In this document: positions 32,719-41,587 of the stretch, piece by piece
How the letters are laid out: each line of letters starts with the position of its first letter
Numbering within the stretch: the stretch's first letter is position 1
From: Hyphomicrobiales bacterium
Lineage (GTDB): Bacteria; Pseudomonadota; Alphaproteobacteria; Rhizobiales; Beijerinckiaceae
Length of the DNA: 64,000 nucleotides
Reading direction: 5' to 3'
NCBI GenBank assembly: GCA_947454055.1
Contig: CANGIS010000012.1
Location: forward strand, 1-64,000
Position numbers and translations under genes: made by a program
Notes under the pieces: generated by a model
What the model saw: the letters and a program-made list of their open reading frames with translations, nothing else
Told to the model about the DNA's origin: nothing
Database searches by the model: none

Positions 32719-33878
32719 TTCCCAACCAACCCATTCAGATAGATCGTGTGAGCGCCGATATTCTTGATATCGCGCTCGCCGCACAGCGCCATGGTGATAT
32801 CCAGCTCTTTATGGATGATTTCGAGCGAACGGGTAACACCCGCCTCACCACCCGCGCCTAGCCCATAGAGAAATGCACGACCGATAAAGGTCGATTTGGC
32901 ACCCAGTGCCACCGCCTTCAAGACATCCTGGCCCGAGCGAATGCCGCCATCGAGATAGATCTCGGTTTTACCGCCAACGGCTGCGACGATTTCCGGAAGC
33001 ACGTGGATGGAGGATGGCGCACCATCCAACTGCCGGCCGCCATGGTTTGATACGATGATACCATCAGCCCCGTTGGCGACCGCCAACCGCGCATCATCGG
33101 CATCCAGAACGCCCTTGACGATGACCTTGCCGCCGAACCGCTCCTTGACCCATGCCACATCTGACCAGCTCAGGGTCGGGTCGAATTGTGAGCCCGTCCA
33201 GGCGGACAGCGAGCTCAAATCGGCGAGATTGTCGACATGACCGACGAGATTGCGGAAGGTGCGACGCTGCGTACCCAACATACCGAAGGACCAAGCAGGG
33301 CGCGTCGCCATCTGCCAAATATGCTTCGGCGTGAATTTTGGCGGGGCGGATAGGCCGTTGCGCAGGTCTTTATGGCGCTGGCCGAGAATTTGAAGATCCA
33401 TGGTCAGCACCAGCGCCGAGCATTTGGCCGCTTTTGCCCGATCAATCAGCCGCTCGATAAAGCCGCGGTCGCGCATGACATAGAGCTGGAACCAGAACGG
33501 CTTTGACGTGTTCTCGGCAATATCCTCGATCGAGCAGATGCTCATGGTGGAAAGCGTGAACGGTACGCCAAATTTTTCGGCGGCTTTCGCAGCTTTGATT
33601 TCGCCATCAGGGCTTTGCATGCCGGTAAGGCCGGTCGGTGCGATGGCGACCGGCATGGCGATGGTTTCGCCCAGCATTTCTGTTTGTAGCGTCCGGCCTT
33701 CCATGTTCACCGCAACGCGCTGGCGCAGCAGGATTTTCTGAAAGTCACTCTCGTTCGCCCGATAGGTGCTTTCCGTCCAGCTGCCGGAATCGGCGTAATC
33801 GAAGAACATTTTCGGCACACGACGACGGGCCATGCGTTTGAGATCGTCAATGGTCAGGCAGGATTGAAGAGCGGACAT
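32715..33878 (-). CDS. lldD: FMN-dependent L-lactate dehydrogenase (alpha-hydroxy acid oxidase family)
   Basis: A 387-residue enzyme oxidising L-lactate to pyruvate and passing electrons through FMN to the quinone pool at the inner membrane face. The N-terminal DLKRMARRRVPKMFFDYADS is the family start; PVAIAPTGLTGMQSP, WFQLYVMRDRGFIERLI, VIVKGVLDADDARLA, and the catalytic-base region SNHGGRQLDGAPSSI plus DGGIRSGQDVLKAVALGA follow. The 387-residue length fits LldD. The ATG at 33878 (MSALQSC) has GAGAG upstream. Close relatives oxidising glycolate or mandelate cannot be fully excluded. Divergent from the NCS1 permease. Confidence 0.9.
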   Translation of the reverse strand: MSALQSCLTIDDLKRMARRRVPKMFFDYADSGSWTESTYRANESDFQKILLRQRVAVNMEGRTLQTEMLGETIAMPVAIAPTGLTGMQSPDGEIKAAKAAEKFGVPFTLSTMSICSIEDIAENTSKPFWFQLYVMRDRGFIERLIDRAKAAKCSALVLTMDLQILGQRHKDLRNGLSAPPKFTPKHIWQMATRPAWSFGMLGTQRRTFRNLVGHVDNLADLSSLSAWTGSQFDPTLSWSDVAWVKERFGGKVIVKGVLDADDARLAVANGADGIIVSNHGGRQLDGAPSSIHVLPEIVAAVGGKTEIYLDGGIRSGQDVLKAVALGAKSTFIGRAFLYGLGAGGEAGVTRSLEIIHKELDITMALCGERDIKNIGAHTIYLNGLVGN

Positions 33879-34105
33879 CGGATTACATCTCTCAGAAAAA
33901 TTAAGGCTCATATCGGTAGTCTGTTTTGACGAATTTGAGAAGTCCGTCGCCGCCACCACGACGGGCAGCCCAGACGAAATGGCGGCATTTATCTAGCCAA
34001 GCCCAAGAAATTAGACATAGATTGGAGAATGGAGCGATTCATTTTAAAAATGGCTCGCTACCAAGCTCGGAAAACGAGCGTTAAAAACGAGGGGAAAACA
34101 AGGTC

Positions 34106-35542
34106 ATGGCTTTAAAAAATGCATCGCCATCGCTCTATAACGAGGATTTGGCACCTGCGAAGGAACGCAATTGGGGCGCGTTCAGTATTTTCAACGTCTG
34201 GACATCGGATGTTCATAGCCTCTGGGGCTATTATCTTGCCGCCAGCCTGTTTCTGATTTGCGGCAATTTCATCAATTTCGTGATCGCCATCGGGCTTGGA
34301 TCGGTTGTGATCTATTTCCTGATGAATTTAGTTGGTCAGGCGGGTGTTCGCACCGGCGTGCCTTACCCTGTTCTGGCGCGTGCCTCGTTTGGCATTTGGG
34401 GCGCGAATATCCCGGCCCTTGTCCGCGCAATTGTCGCCTGCTTCTGGTATGGCGCGCAAACGAGTGCGGCATCGGGTGCCATTGTGGCCCTGCTCACGCG
34501 CTCGGAAGGCATGATGGCGTTTCAGCAATCGAGCCATATGCTCGGTCACTCCACGCTTGAAGTGATTTGCTATTTCGTCGTCTGGGCCCTGCAGTTGCTG
34601 ATCATCCAGCGCGGCATGGAAACCGTGCGGAAGTTCCAGGATTGGGCAGGCCCTGCCGTTTGGGTCATGATGCTGGTGCTGGCGCTTTATCTGACCGTGC
34701 AGGCAGGCGGCATTTCCTTCGGTTCCGACATTCCTCAGGATGTGTTGCTGGATAAGACCAAGGATGCCGGCAATTTCGGCGCTCCTGGCTCGGTTGCAGC
34801 GCTCTTTGCGGTGGCTGCAACGTGGATCACCTATTTCGGTGCGCTTTACCTCAACTTCTGCGACTTCTCGCGATATGCGAAGGACGAGAAAGCCCTTCGT
34901 ACCGGCAATCTCTGGGGCTTGCCGATCAACCTGATCCTGTTCACGCTGGTGGCGGGTATCACGACGACGGCCGCGTTCAAGGTCTATGGCGAAGTTCTGC
35001 TTCACCCTGACCAGATTTCGGCCAAATTCGATAATTGGTTCCTTGCTCTGCTCGCCGCCCTCACCTTTGCGGTTGCAACGCTTGGCATCAATGTCGTGGC
35101 CAATTTCGTCTCGCCTGCGTTTGATTTTGCCAATGTCTTCCCAAAGCAGATCGACTTCAAAAAGGGCGGCTATATCGCAGCAGGCATTGCCTTGGTGCTT
35201 TATCCCTTCGCCCCTTGGGAAGGTGGCGCGGCACAGTTCGTCAACTTCATCGGCTCCACCATGGGCCCGATTTTTGGCGTGATGATGGTCGACTATCATT
35301 TGATCCGCAAAGGCGTGCTCAATGTCGAGGCGCTTTATCAGGAGAACGGCGAATATCGCTTCGGTAATGGCTGGAACAAGAAGGCTTTTGTTGCTGCAGG
35401 CATCGCCGGCATTTTCTCGACCATCCTGCCGTTCTTCACCACGCTTCTGCCGTCGTGGTGGGGCATTTACGGCTGGTTCATCGGCGTCGTGATTGCGGGC
35501 GTTGTTTATTATGCGCTGCGCTCCAACGACCACGCGCACTAA
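34106..35542 (+). CDS. NCS1-family nucleobase/hydantoin/allantoin permease
   Basis: A 478-residue inner-membrane cation symporter of the cytosine-purine/hydantoin/allantoin family. Features: NEDLAPAKERNWGAFSIFNVWTSD-type start (NWGAFSIFNVWTSDVHS), GVPYPVLARASFGIWGANIPALVRA, WFYGAQ-like CFWYGAQTSAASGA and about 12 helices, ending in MVDYHLIRKGVL. These proteins import nitrogen-rich heterocycles with Na+ or H+. GAGGGGAAAACAAGG precedes the ATG. It lies upstream of an AbgB-like amidohydrolase with a terminator between, suggesting a shared nitrogen-scavenging role but separate transcripts. Confidence 0.9.
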   Translation: MALKNASPSLYNEDLAPAKERNWGAFSIFNVWTSDVHSLWGYYLAASLFLICGNFINFVIAIGLGSVVIYFLMNLVGQAGVRTGVPYPVLARASFGIWGANIPALVRAIVACFWYGAQTSAASGAIVALLTRSEGMMAFQQSSHMLGHSTLEVICYFVVWALQLLIIQRGMETVRKFQDWAGPAVWVMMLVLALYLTVQAGGISFGSDIPQDVLLDKTKDAGNFGAPGSVAALFAVAATWITYFGALYLNFCDFSRYAKDEKALRTGNLWGLPINLILFTLVAGITTTAAFKVYGEVLLHPDQISAKFDNWFLALLAALTFAVATLGINVVANFVSPAFDFANVFPKQIDFKKGGYIAAGIALVLYPFAPWEGGAAQFVNFIGSTMGPIFGVMMVDYHLIRKGVLNVEALYQENGEYRFGNGWNKKAFVAAGIAGIFSTILPFFTTLLPSWWGIYGWFIGVVIAGVVYYALRSNDHAH

Positions 35543-35563
35543 ACGATCACATCCAAAATAAGG

Positions 35564-35595
35564 AAAGCCCGCGGCACAATCCGCGGGCTTTTTTT
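35564..35595 (+). terminator. Rho-independent terminator after the NCS1 permease
   Basis: AAAGCCCGCGG and CCGCGGGCTTT form an 11-bp stem with loop CACAAT, followed by a T run. Clear intrinsic terminator. Confidence 0.95.
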
Positions 35596-35671
35596 ATGGC
35601 TCGGTATCGGAGTGCTTGCTTGCAAGTGTTGCCGCCGCGTAGTCTCGATCAAACAGCCCAAGGGAAACACA

Positions 35672-37279
35672 ATGACGGTGGATATCGGAGCAGAGCTTCT
35701 GGCGTGGGTGGAAGCGAATAAAACGCGGCTCTCGGATTGGAACCAGACCATCTGGAACTTTGGCGAAACCGCCTGGCGCGAGGAGAGATCGGCCGCGTGG
35801 TATGTCACCCGTTTACGCGAGGAAGGCTTTGAGGTGGAGGAAGGCTCGGCCGGAATGCCGACCGCGTTTTCCGCCCGCTGGAGCCAAGGCTCCGGCCCTT
35901 CCGTCATGACCTATGCCGAATATGACGCCGTTCCCGGCAATTGCCAGAAAGCCGCGCCCTATCGGGCCCCGCGTGACGGACTATCGCGATTTGCGGGTGG
36001 ACATACCGATCCCCATTCGGCCCTCGGCATGAGTGGCTTTGGAGGTTTGCTGGCCACCAAGGCGATGATGGAGAAACACGGCATTCAAGGCACGCTGCGC
36101 TTTATGGGCGAGCCTGCGGAAAAGGTGCGCGGCTCAAAACCCATCCATGCCGCCAAGGGCTATTATGACGGGCTCGAGGGCATTGTATCCTTCCATCCGT
36201 TTTATATGCTGCCGCTCAGCAATACCTGCCGGTGGGAGACGCATTGCGGCCCCTATTACGGCGTGATCTACGAGTTTTTATGTGAGGAGCCCGAGAGTTG
36301 GCTTGCAGGCGTTGGCCGCTCGGCCAGTGGTAATCCGATACCCGCCGCCCATACGATGGCGCGCGCGCCGGGGGCGAATGACGCAGTGACCACCATGTTC
36401 AATTTGGCCAAAACCGCACGCGATCATATGTTGCCGCATTCGGGCACATGGACAGTGAACGAGACCATCCTCGTCTCGGGCCAAGCCACGGCTGATAATC
36501 TTCCCGCCCAGATGGCGCAGATCATGTACGCGATGCGCGCGCCTTCCCGCGAAATGCTCGACCGGATTTTGGCCGTGCTCGACCGAACGGCGGAAGCTGC
36601 AGCGCTGGCCGCCCATTGCTCGGTGAAACGGCACTGGGTATCGAAATCTCGCCCCGGTCTTGCCAATCACGCGATGGCGCAACGCACCTACAACCACCTC
36701 GAACGCGTTGGCGCACCGCGCTTTGACGGCGACGCCATCACGGCTGCCCACGCCATCCAGAGAGAGTTGGACCTTGAGCCGATCGCCAAGCCTTATATCG
36801 ACGCGATTGAAACGCTCATGCCCCCGCAAGAGGCAGAGCGCCTGATGCGGGCGGAAATCCCCGCCTGGCAAACCCATTACACATCGGATGATTACACCGA
36901 CATGACCTGGCACGCGCCAACCGTGCGGCTTTATATCGGCCGTCCTGCTCTAAAGGCTCCCGAAGGCTTCACCTATCCCGATTGGGTGATGAACGCGCTG
37001 GGCGGTATGCGCCCGTGCATCGACCCGATGATCCTCACCGCGTCCAAAACCATCGGCCTGACGCTCTTGGATCTTCTCACCGATGCTGACTTCAGGGCGG
37101 CAACGCGCGCGGAGTTCAACAGCCGCACCGGCGGCGGCATTGGCGGCACGGCTTGGGAAGCGCCATGGTGCGATTATCCTGCGCCGATCGAGCATCCATG
37201 GCCGCGCTATATCGGCACCTCAAAGGGTACCGAATGGTGGATACCGGAAACCGCCACCGATCGCGCGTTTCACCGGTAA
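35672..37279 (+). CDS. M20-family amidohydrolase, AbgB-like
   Basis: A 535-residue metallo-amidase resembling the B subunit of p-aminobenzoyl-glutamate hydrolase and related indole-3-acetyl-amino acid hydrolases. It has IWNFGETAWREERSA, MTYAEYDAVPGNCQ, the metal region GHTDPHSALGMSGFGGLLA, FMGEPAEKVRGSKP and GIVSFHPFY. The canonical AbgB metal motif is HxCGHnxx, so HTDPHSALG is a variant. It probably cleaves an amide-linked amino acid taken up by a neighbouring carrier. AAGGGAAAC precedes the ATG at 35672; the extension to 35612 overlaps the preceding terminator. About 50 residues longer than AbgB. Confidence 0.82.
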   Translation: MTVDIGAELLAWVEANKTRLSDWNQTIWNFGETAWREERSAAWYVTRLREEGFEVEEGSAGMPTAFSARWSQGSGPSVMTYAEYDAVPGNCQKAAPYRAPRDGLSRFAGGHTDPHSALGMSGFGGLLATKAMMEKHGIQGTLRFMGEPAEKVRGSKPIHAAKGYYDGLEGIVSFHPFYMLPLSNTCRWETHCGPYYGVIYEFLCEEPESWLAGVGRSASGNPIPAAHTMARAPGANDAVTTMFNLAKTARDHMLPHSGTWTVNETILVSGQATADNLPAQMAQIMYAMRAPSREMLDRILAVLDRTAEAAALAAHCSVKRHWVSKSRPGLANHAMAQRTYNHLERVGAPRFDGDAITAAHAIQRELDLEPIAKPYIDAIETLMPPQEAERLMRAEIPAWQTHYTSDDYTDMTWHAPTVRLYIGRPALKAPEGFTYPDWVMNALGGMRPCIDPMILTASKTIGLTLLDLLTDADFRAATRAEFNSRTGGGIGGTAWEAPWCDYPAPIEHPWPRYIGTSKGTEWWIPETATDRAFHR

Positions 37280-37285
37280 AAGTAT

Positions 37286-37318
37286 ATGGCCCGCGGAAGG
37301 GTTCCAGCGGGCCATTTT
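37286..37318 (+). terminator. Rho-independent terminator after the amidohydrolase
   Basis: ATGGCCCGC and GCGGGCCAT form a 9-bp stem with a 12-nt loop, followed by TTTTGTTT. It lies 7 bp after the stop codon. Confidence 0.85.
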
Positions 37319-37374
37319 GTTTGCCTCTTAACCCCAGCTCACCCCTTATGATCGGCCGGCGTCAATCCATAGAG

Positions 37375-37506
37375 CTACATGTCGATGCCTTCCATGCGGG
37401 CCTTTAATTGCAGCGATAGAAACTGCGAATAATGGCGGGACTGATACAGATAACCGGCATGGAACCAGAGTGCTTCCTGCTGGGTGGGTTTCCACAGGTT
37501 GATAGG
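37375..37506 (-). pseudogene. Decayed C-terminus of a CzcO-type flavin monooxygenase
   Basis: On the minus strand, codons from 37506 down to a TAG at 37375-37377 read PINLWKPTQQEALWF then HAGYLYQSRHYSQFLSLQLK and ARMEGIDM. This matches the C-terminal LWF-G-x-Q-R-YS-xLALQLKA pattern of FAD-dependent monooxygenases (CzcO/BVMO type). Just upstream in that frame is a TGA, and the neighbouring frame carries possible continuation (KVQIREGKRVTY), suggesting further frameshifts. The N-terminal about 400-500 residues, including the FAD motif, are absent. A gene remnant, not expressed as protein. It fills part of the 450-bp gap before the P1 peptidase; the remainder 37507-37731 shows nothing recognisable. 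Confidence 0.6.
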
Positions 37507-37731
37507 TCACACGTTTCCCCTCCCTGATCTGGACCTTTTGTCCGACAATGGGATCGCCCTATCGCCCCGCTTTTCTCGGGTGCCCGGGCTATCTTCCAGC
37601 GCAAGACCAAAGCGAACCAACGGACCAGAGCTTTCGTGGCTGCGGTGCGGCAACACAGCGCAACCTCGCGCATTGGACAGAGGGCACCCAAATAAGCGAC
37701 GATTGCGTCGAATCATTGGTAACAGCGCCCC

Positions 37732-38841
37732 ATGTCACACCATTGGACCCATACGCCCTCCGGAAAGCCGCGTTTGCGCGGCCTTGGCATTGAACTGTCG
37801 GGCCAACCGGGCCCTTTTAACGCCATAACCGATGTGGCTGGCGTCGAAGTCGGCTACACGACGCTGATCTCGGGCGATGGACCGAGGATTATTGGCCATG
37901 GGCCTGTTCGAACCGGCGTAACCGCTATTCTGCCGCGCGGACGGCACGACCCGCAAACGGCCTGCGCAGCAGGCGCCTATTCGTTCAATGGCAATGGCGA
38001 ATTGACGGGCCTGCTCTGGGTCGAGGAATCAGGCGAGCTGACCACACCGATAACGATCACCAATACCCATAGCTGCGGGGTTGCGCGCGATGCGACCATT
38101 CAATGGCTAGTGACGCGCGCTGAAAAGCCTTCGCAAGACTGGGGCTTGCCTGTGGCCGGGGAGACCTATGACGGCGAACTCAACGACATCAACGGCTTCC
38201 ATGTGAAAGCCGAACACGTCATTGCAGCACTTGATGCCGCGCGCGGCGGGCCCCTTGAACAAGGCAGCGTGGGCGGCGGCACCGGCATGCTGACCTTTGA
38301 TTTCAAAGCGGGGTCCGGCTCTGCCTCGCGGCAGGTGGTAATCGGGGAAGAAACCTACACCGTCGGGGCGTTTGTGCAGTCGAATTTCGGGCGGCGATAC
38401 GAGATGACCGTCAAGGGTCGTAAGGTAGGGCTTGAAATGCCCGGCGGCGAATTGCGCGGCAGGCCGGTGGGGTCGATCATCGCGGTCATTGCCACTGATG
38501 CGCCGCTGCTCCCGCATCAGCTCAAGCGGCTCGCGCGCCGCGTTCCCGTTGGCATCGCCCGAACAGGCGGCATCGGCCATAATGGATCAGGCGATATTTT
38601 CATCGCGTTTTCAACGGCAAACCGGGAGGCCTATGCCGGGTCGGCAGCGGTCGCGTCAATGCGTTTCCTTCCGAATGGCCGCGCACTCGATGCCTTGTTC
38701 GAAGCTACCGCCGAGGCGACAGAAGAAGCCATCCTCGATTCCATCGTGGCGAATGAAACCATGGTCGGTGCGGATGGCAACACAGCGGTCGGACTATCGC
38801 ACGAGACCCTTTCGGCATTGATGGCACAGGCTGCGATATAG
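37732..38841 (+). CDS. P1-family aminopeptidase (DmpA/BapA-like, Ntn hydrolase)
   Basis: A 369-residue self-processing aminopeptidase. The typical KPRLRGLGIELSGQPGPFNAITDVAGVEVG-like start (GPFNAITDVAGVEVGYTTL), TGVTAILPRG, FNGNGELTGLLWVEESG, GSVGGGTGMLTFDFKAGSG and the cleavage/nucleophile segment GSGSASR are present, followed by LKRLARRVPVGIARTGG. It removes N-terminal residues, including D- or beta-residues, from short peptides. The start at 37732 is conventional MSHHWTHTP. It ends 3 nt before the methyltransferase, forming a two-gene operon. Confidence 0.9.
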   Translation: MSHHWTHTPSGKPRLRGLGIELSGQPGPFNAITDVAGVEVGYTTLISGDGPRIIGHGPVRTGVTAILPRGRHDPQTACAAGAYSFNGNGELTGLLWVEESGELTTPITITNTHSCGVARDATIQWLVTRAEKPSQDWGLPVAGETYDGELNDINGFHVKAEHVIAALDAARGGPLEQGSVGGGTGMLTFDFKAGSGSASRQVVIGEETYTVGAFVQSNFGRRYEMTVKGRKVGLEMPGGELRGRPVGSIIAVIATDAPLLPHQLKRLARRVPVGIARTGGIGHNGSGDIFIAFSTANREAYAGSAAVASMRFLPNGRALDALFEATAEATEEAILDSIVANETMVGADGNTAVGLSHETLSALMAQAAI

Positions 38842-38844
38842 GCG

Positions 38845-39456
38845 ATGACCACAACGGAAAAAATCTACGATCCGGATTGGCGCGACCGCTTCTTCCAGCG
38901 GTGGCATGGTATTGATGTCGAAGGCATTTTACCGGTCGAAGCGATTGCCTCGGCCGACCTGGCGGCCTCCTCCCGCGGCACTTTTTATCAGCCCATTCCC
39001 ATTCGGTTCTTGAAGCGCATTTTGAAGAGCGCGCGCGCAACGGGTGTCCCTTTCCGCAATTTTGTCGACATGGGATGCGGCAAGGGAAAAGCCTGTCTTT
39101 TTATGGCGCGCAGCGGCGCATTCCGTAGGGTCATAGGGGTGGATATATCGAGCCGTCTGCTTGGCGTCGCGCGCGATAACCGCGCCCATATCGGAAGTGT
39201 TGTACCCATCGACTTCGTCGAGGCCGATGCCCAAACCTATCAATTACCCGATGGACCAACGCTGGTTTTTCTCTTCAATCCGTTCGACGCTGTCGCGCTA
39301 TCCCGTTTTATTGCGAATAATCTCGCACATTTCCGTAAAACCGGGTCCATCATTGCCTATGGCTTCGACATCGAAAGGGACGTATTGGCCGAGCATGGAT
39401 TTTATCCGCTCTGGCGCGACGACAAGAAAAGACTATCGTTTCATGCCATCCAATAA
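38845..39456 (+). CDS. SAM-dependent methyltransferase (class I)
   Basis: A 203-residue Rossmann methyltransferase. The SAM loop is FVDMGCGKGKACLFMA (motif I), VIGVDISSRLLGVARDN follows (motif II acidic residue), then DFVEADAQTYQLPDGPTLVF and FLFNPFDAVALSRFI in place of the NPPY-type motif. It has an N-terminal helix region DWRDRFFQRWHGIDVEG. Substrate not predictable. It lies 3 nt after the P1 peptidase and is closed by the terminator at 39571. Confidence 0.8.
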   Translation: MTTTEKIYDPDWRDRFFQRWHGIDVEGILPVEAIASADLAASSRGTFYQPIPIRFLKRILKSARATGVPFRNFVDMGCGKGKACLFMARSGAFRRVIGVDISSRLLGVARDNRAHIGSVVPIDFVEADAQTYQLPDGPTLVFLFNPFDAVALSRFIANNLAHFRKTGSIIAYGFDIERDVLAEHGFYPLWRDDKKRLSFHAIQ

Positions 39457-39570
39457 TGTGGGCACGGCATCGATAAAAGCCGCAAGAAACACGGGTGATC
39501 TATCGGAGGAAAACGTCGTAGATAGTCGCGGACTTTGGATTTCGTCCAATTTCCTCCCATCTGTGACTTT

Positions 39571-39606
39571 AATCCCCGGCTGAGTTTCTCGCCGGGGATT
39601 TTTTTC
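39571..39606. terminator. Rho-independent terminator shared by convergent genes
   Basis: AATCCCCGGC and GCCGGGGATT pair over 10 bp around TGAGTTTCTC, followed by seven T. It serves the methyltransferase transcript and, in reverse, lies directly after the GST stop. Confidence 0.93.
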
Positions 39607-39612
39607 GAAGGC

Positions 39613-40323
39613 TCAGCGCGCCTTCTGGCCGAAGAGAACGGCCTGCGCGTCCTTATCGGTGGCTAGGTTATATTTGTTTGGTGCGTCGGCACCGGCTGCA
39701 ATCCCGCGCTCAACCGCAGGCCGTGCCATAACCGTCTCGTACCAACGCTTCAGATGAGGAAAATCCTCAAGGTTCTGACCGATGCGGTCGTGGCCCTTCA
39801 CCCAGCCAACAGAGGCCATGTCGGCGATCGAATAATCCCCCGCCAGATACTCATGCTTGGCCAATTGACGATCCATCACGCCATAGAGCCGATTGACCTC
39901 GTTGGTGTAGCGGTTAATGCCGTATTCGACCTTTTCCGGCGCATAAATGCGGAAATGATTGGCTTGGCCCGACATCGGCCCCAAACCACCGACTTGCCAG
40001 AACAACCATTCTTCGACCGCCACGCGCTTACGCTCGTCAGCAGGATAAAATTGGCCCGTTTTACGGCCAAGATATTGCAGGATCGCACCCGACTCGAACA
40101 CCGAGATCGGCTGGCCATCCGGCCCCTCCGGATCAACAATGGCGGGGATACGGTTGTTGGGTGAAATGGCCAGAAATTCCGGCTTGAACTGGTCACCCTT
40201 GCCAATATTCACAATGTGATAGGTATAGGGAAGGCCACACTCTTCCAGCATGATCGAGATTTTTTGACCATTCGGCGTTGGCCATGAATATAGATCGATG
40301 GGGCTTTTTTGAACCTGTGCCAT
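39613..40323 (-). CDS. Glutathione S-transferase (YfcG/Nu-class-like)
   Basis: A 236-residue GST. The N-terminal thioredoxin-like domain reads IDLYSWPTPNGQKISIMLEE (the PNG turn is typical of YfcG/YghU), NNRIPAIVDPEG and VFESGAILQYLGRKTG which holds glutathione. The C-terminal helical domain has WLFWQVGGLGPMSGQANHF and YLAGDYSIADMASVGWV. It likely acts as disulfide reductase or transferase on small electrophiles. The ATG at 40323 has AGGAGAG upstream. Single gene, separated from the GNAT by 28 bp. Confidence 0.9.
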   Translation of the reverse strand: MAQVQKSPIDLYSWPTPNGQKISIMLEECGLPYTYHIVNIGKGDQFKPEFLAISPNNRIPAIVDPEGPDGQPISVFESGAILQYLGRKTGQFYPADERKRVAVEEWLFWQVGGLGPMSGQANHFRIYAPEKVEYGINRYTNEVNRLYGVMDRQLAKHEYLAGDYSIADMASVGWVKGHDRIGQNLEDFPHLKRWYETVMARPAVERGIAAGADAPNKYNLATDKDAQAVLFGQKAR

Positions 40324-40351
40324 TCTTGCTCTCCTAGGTGACCGTTAAAAT

Positions 40352-40813
40352 TCAGAGTGTTTTCTTAAACCCCAGATGGGATTGAGCATAGCCTATCCGC
40401 TCATAGAACCGATGCGCATCAGAGCGCTTCCGGCTTGACGTCAGCTCAGCAATCACCGCGCCGCGACGCTTGGCCTCGCCTTCGGCATGCGCCATCATCG
40501 CAGCTCCAATGCCTTTGCCACGATGCTGCGCGTCGACCTGGATCGAACGAAACAATATATGGGGCCGGGCGCGTCCGGACAGCTCGACCAGCATTGTGCC
40601 GATCATGCTGCCGACCAAGACGCCATCTCGCTCCACAACCAAGACATATTCACGCGGATCAGCCAGCAGAGCTTCAAGCGCACGCTGATAGGCCGGACGG
40701 TTCTCGTCCGTCCAGGCGTCGCCATGGCCCCCGAGTTCATCGGCTTCATGCAGAGCGATGATCGCCGCCAGATCGACCTGTCTCGCCTCTCTGAAGGTGA
40801 GATTGCCCGTCAT
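40352..40813 (-). CDS. GNAT-family N-acetyltransferase
   Basis: A 153-residue acetyltransferase. The acetyl-CoA loop is VDAQHRGKGIGAAMMAHAE (Q/R-x-x-G-x-G/A), preceded by VLVVERDGVLVGSMIGTML and followed by ELTSSRKRSDAHRFYERIGY, which is typical of amine or antibiotic-type GNATs. Substrate unknown. The start overlaps the stop of the upstream GST by 4 nt (ATGA), so they are coupled. Confidence 0.88.
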   Translation of the reverse strand: MTGNLTFREARQVDLAAIIALHEADELGGHGDAWTDENRPAYQRALEALLADPREYVLVVERDGVLVGSMIGTMLVELSGRARPHILFRSIQVDAQHRGKGIGAAMMAHAEGEAKRRGAVIAELTSSRKRSDAHRFYERIGYAQSHLGFKKTL

Positions 40814-41454
40814 TCCGCCAGACGCGATTCCGGAGGCAGCAAAGCACTCATAGGCACAAAGCGGGGAAGTGTGGCCATGCGGCCCATCCAGCCTTTAATC
40901 GCGGGATAAGATGCGAGATCCTCGCCGCTTTCCGGCGCACAGACAACGACGCCATAGAGATCGATATCCGCAATGGTTGCGTGCTCGCCGGCAAGCCAGT
41001 GGTGGCCGGCGGCAAACCACGCTTCCAGCGTATCGAGAGCAGCTTTGCGCTCGGTCTCGTACATCGCGACCTGCACCGGCTCCAACTGGCGGAAACCCCG
41101 TTTCCAGCCGCGCAAACGGTAGATCGGCGCGTCGAGTTTATCCCATCCCCAGAACAGCCATTCCCGTGCCCGCAGACGCTCGTCGAGCGTCGCGCCACCA
41201 TATTGGCCGGTCTTGTCCGCGAGGTAATCCAGAATGGCGGCGGATTGGCAGAGCGCCTTGCCATTGGAGGTATCCACCAAGGCTGGCACCTGGCCAAAAC
41301 GGTTGAGCCTTAAAAACTCGGGCGTCTTGTGCTGGCCTTCGCGCAGATTGACGCTGACATAATCAAATGCCTCGCCACACAACGTCAGCATAAGGCCGAC
41401 TTTGTAGGTCGGGCCCGACATGAAAAATCCGTGAAGGGTGTAACGCGCGGTCAT
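40810..41454 (-). CDS. Glutathione S-transferase
   Basis: A 214-residue GST. The thioredoxin-like domain reads YTLHGFFMSGPTYKVGLML, NRFGQVPALVDTSNGK and LCQSAAILDYLADKTG; the helical domain has WLFWGWDKLDAPIYRLRGW and HHWLAGEHATIADIDLYGVV. It differs from the other GST at 39.6 kb, with less than obvious identity, so it is not a recent duplicate. Co-translated with the GNAT gene downstream. Role in detoxification inferred from family. Confidence 0.88.
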   Translation of the reverse strand: MTARYTLHGFFMSGPTYKVGLMLTLCGEAFDYVSVNLREGQHKTPEFLRLNRFGQVPALVDTSNGKALCQSAAILDYLADKTGQYGGATLDERLRAREWLFWGWDKLDAPIYRLRGWKRGFRQLEPVQVAMYETERKAALDTLEAWFAAGHHWLAGEHATIADIDLYGVVVCAPESGEDLASYPAIKGWMGRMATLPRFVPMSALLPPESRLAE

Positions 41455-41587
41455 GGTTGCTCCTTGGTCGCACCTAAAAAAGGGGTACCCCTAGTCCTAC
41501 GATACACGCGGATTTTTGCAAGGATGAGACAGGCAGGACGCGCCCATAAGACGCGCCTTTTGCACCATGATTCACATGGAGATTTGG

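Noticed and set aside
34328-35539. 403-residue open frame antisense to the NCS1 permease
   Set aside because: Shadow frame; low complexity with many Arg/His and no recognisable domain, no ribosome site.
37484-37828. 114-residue plus-strand frame before the P1 peptidase
   Set aside because: Ends inside the peptidase in another frame and has no similarity pattern; the minus strand holds the monooxygenase remnant instead.
41528-41562. GACGCGCC repeat after gatB as terminator
   Set aside because: The two copies are direct, not inverted, so they do not form a proper stem.
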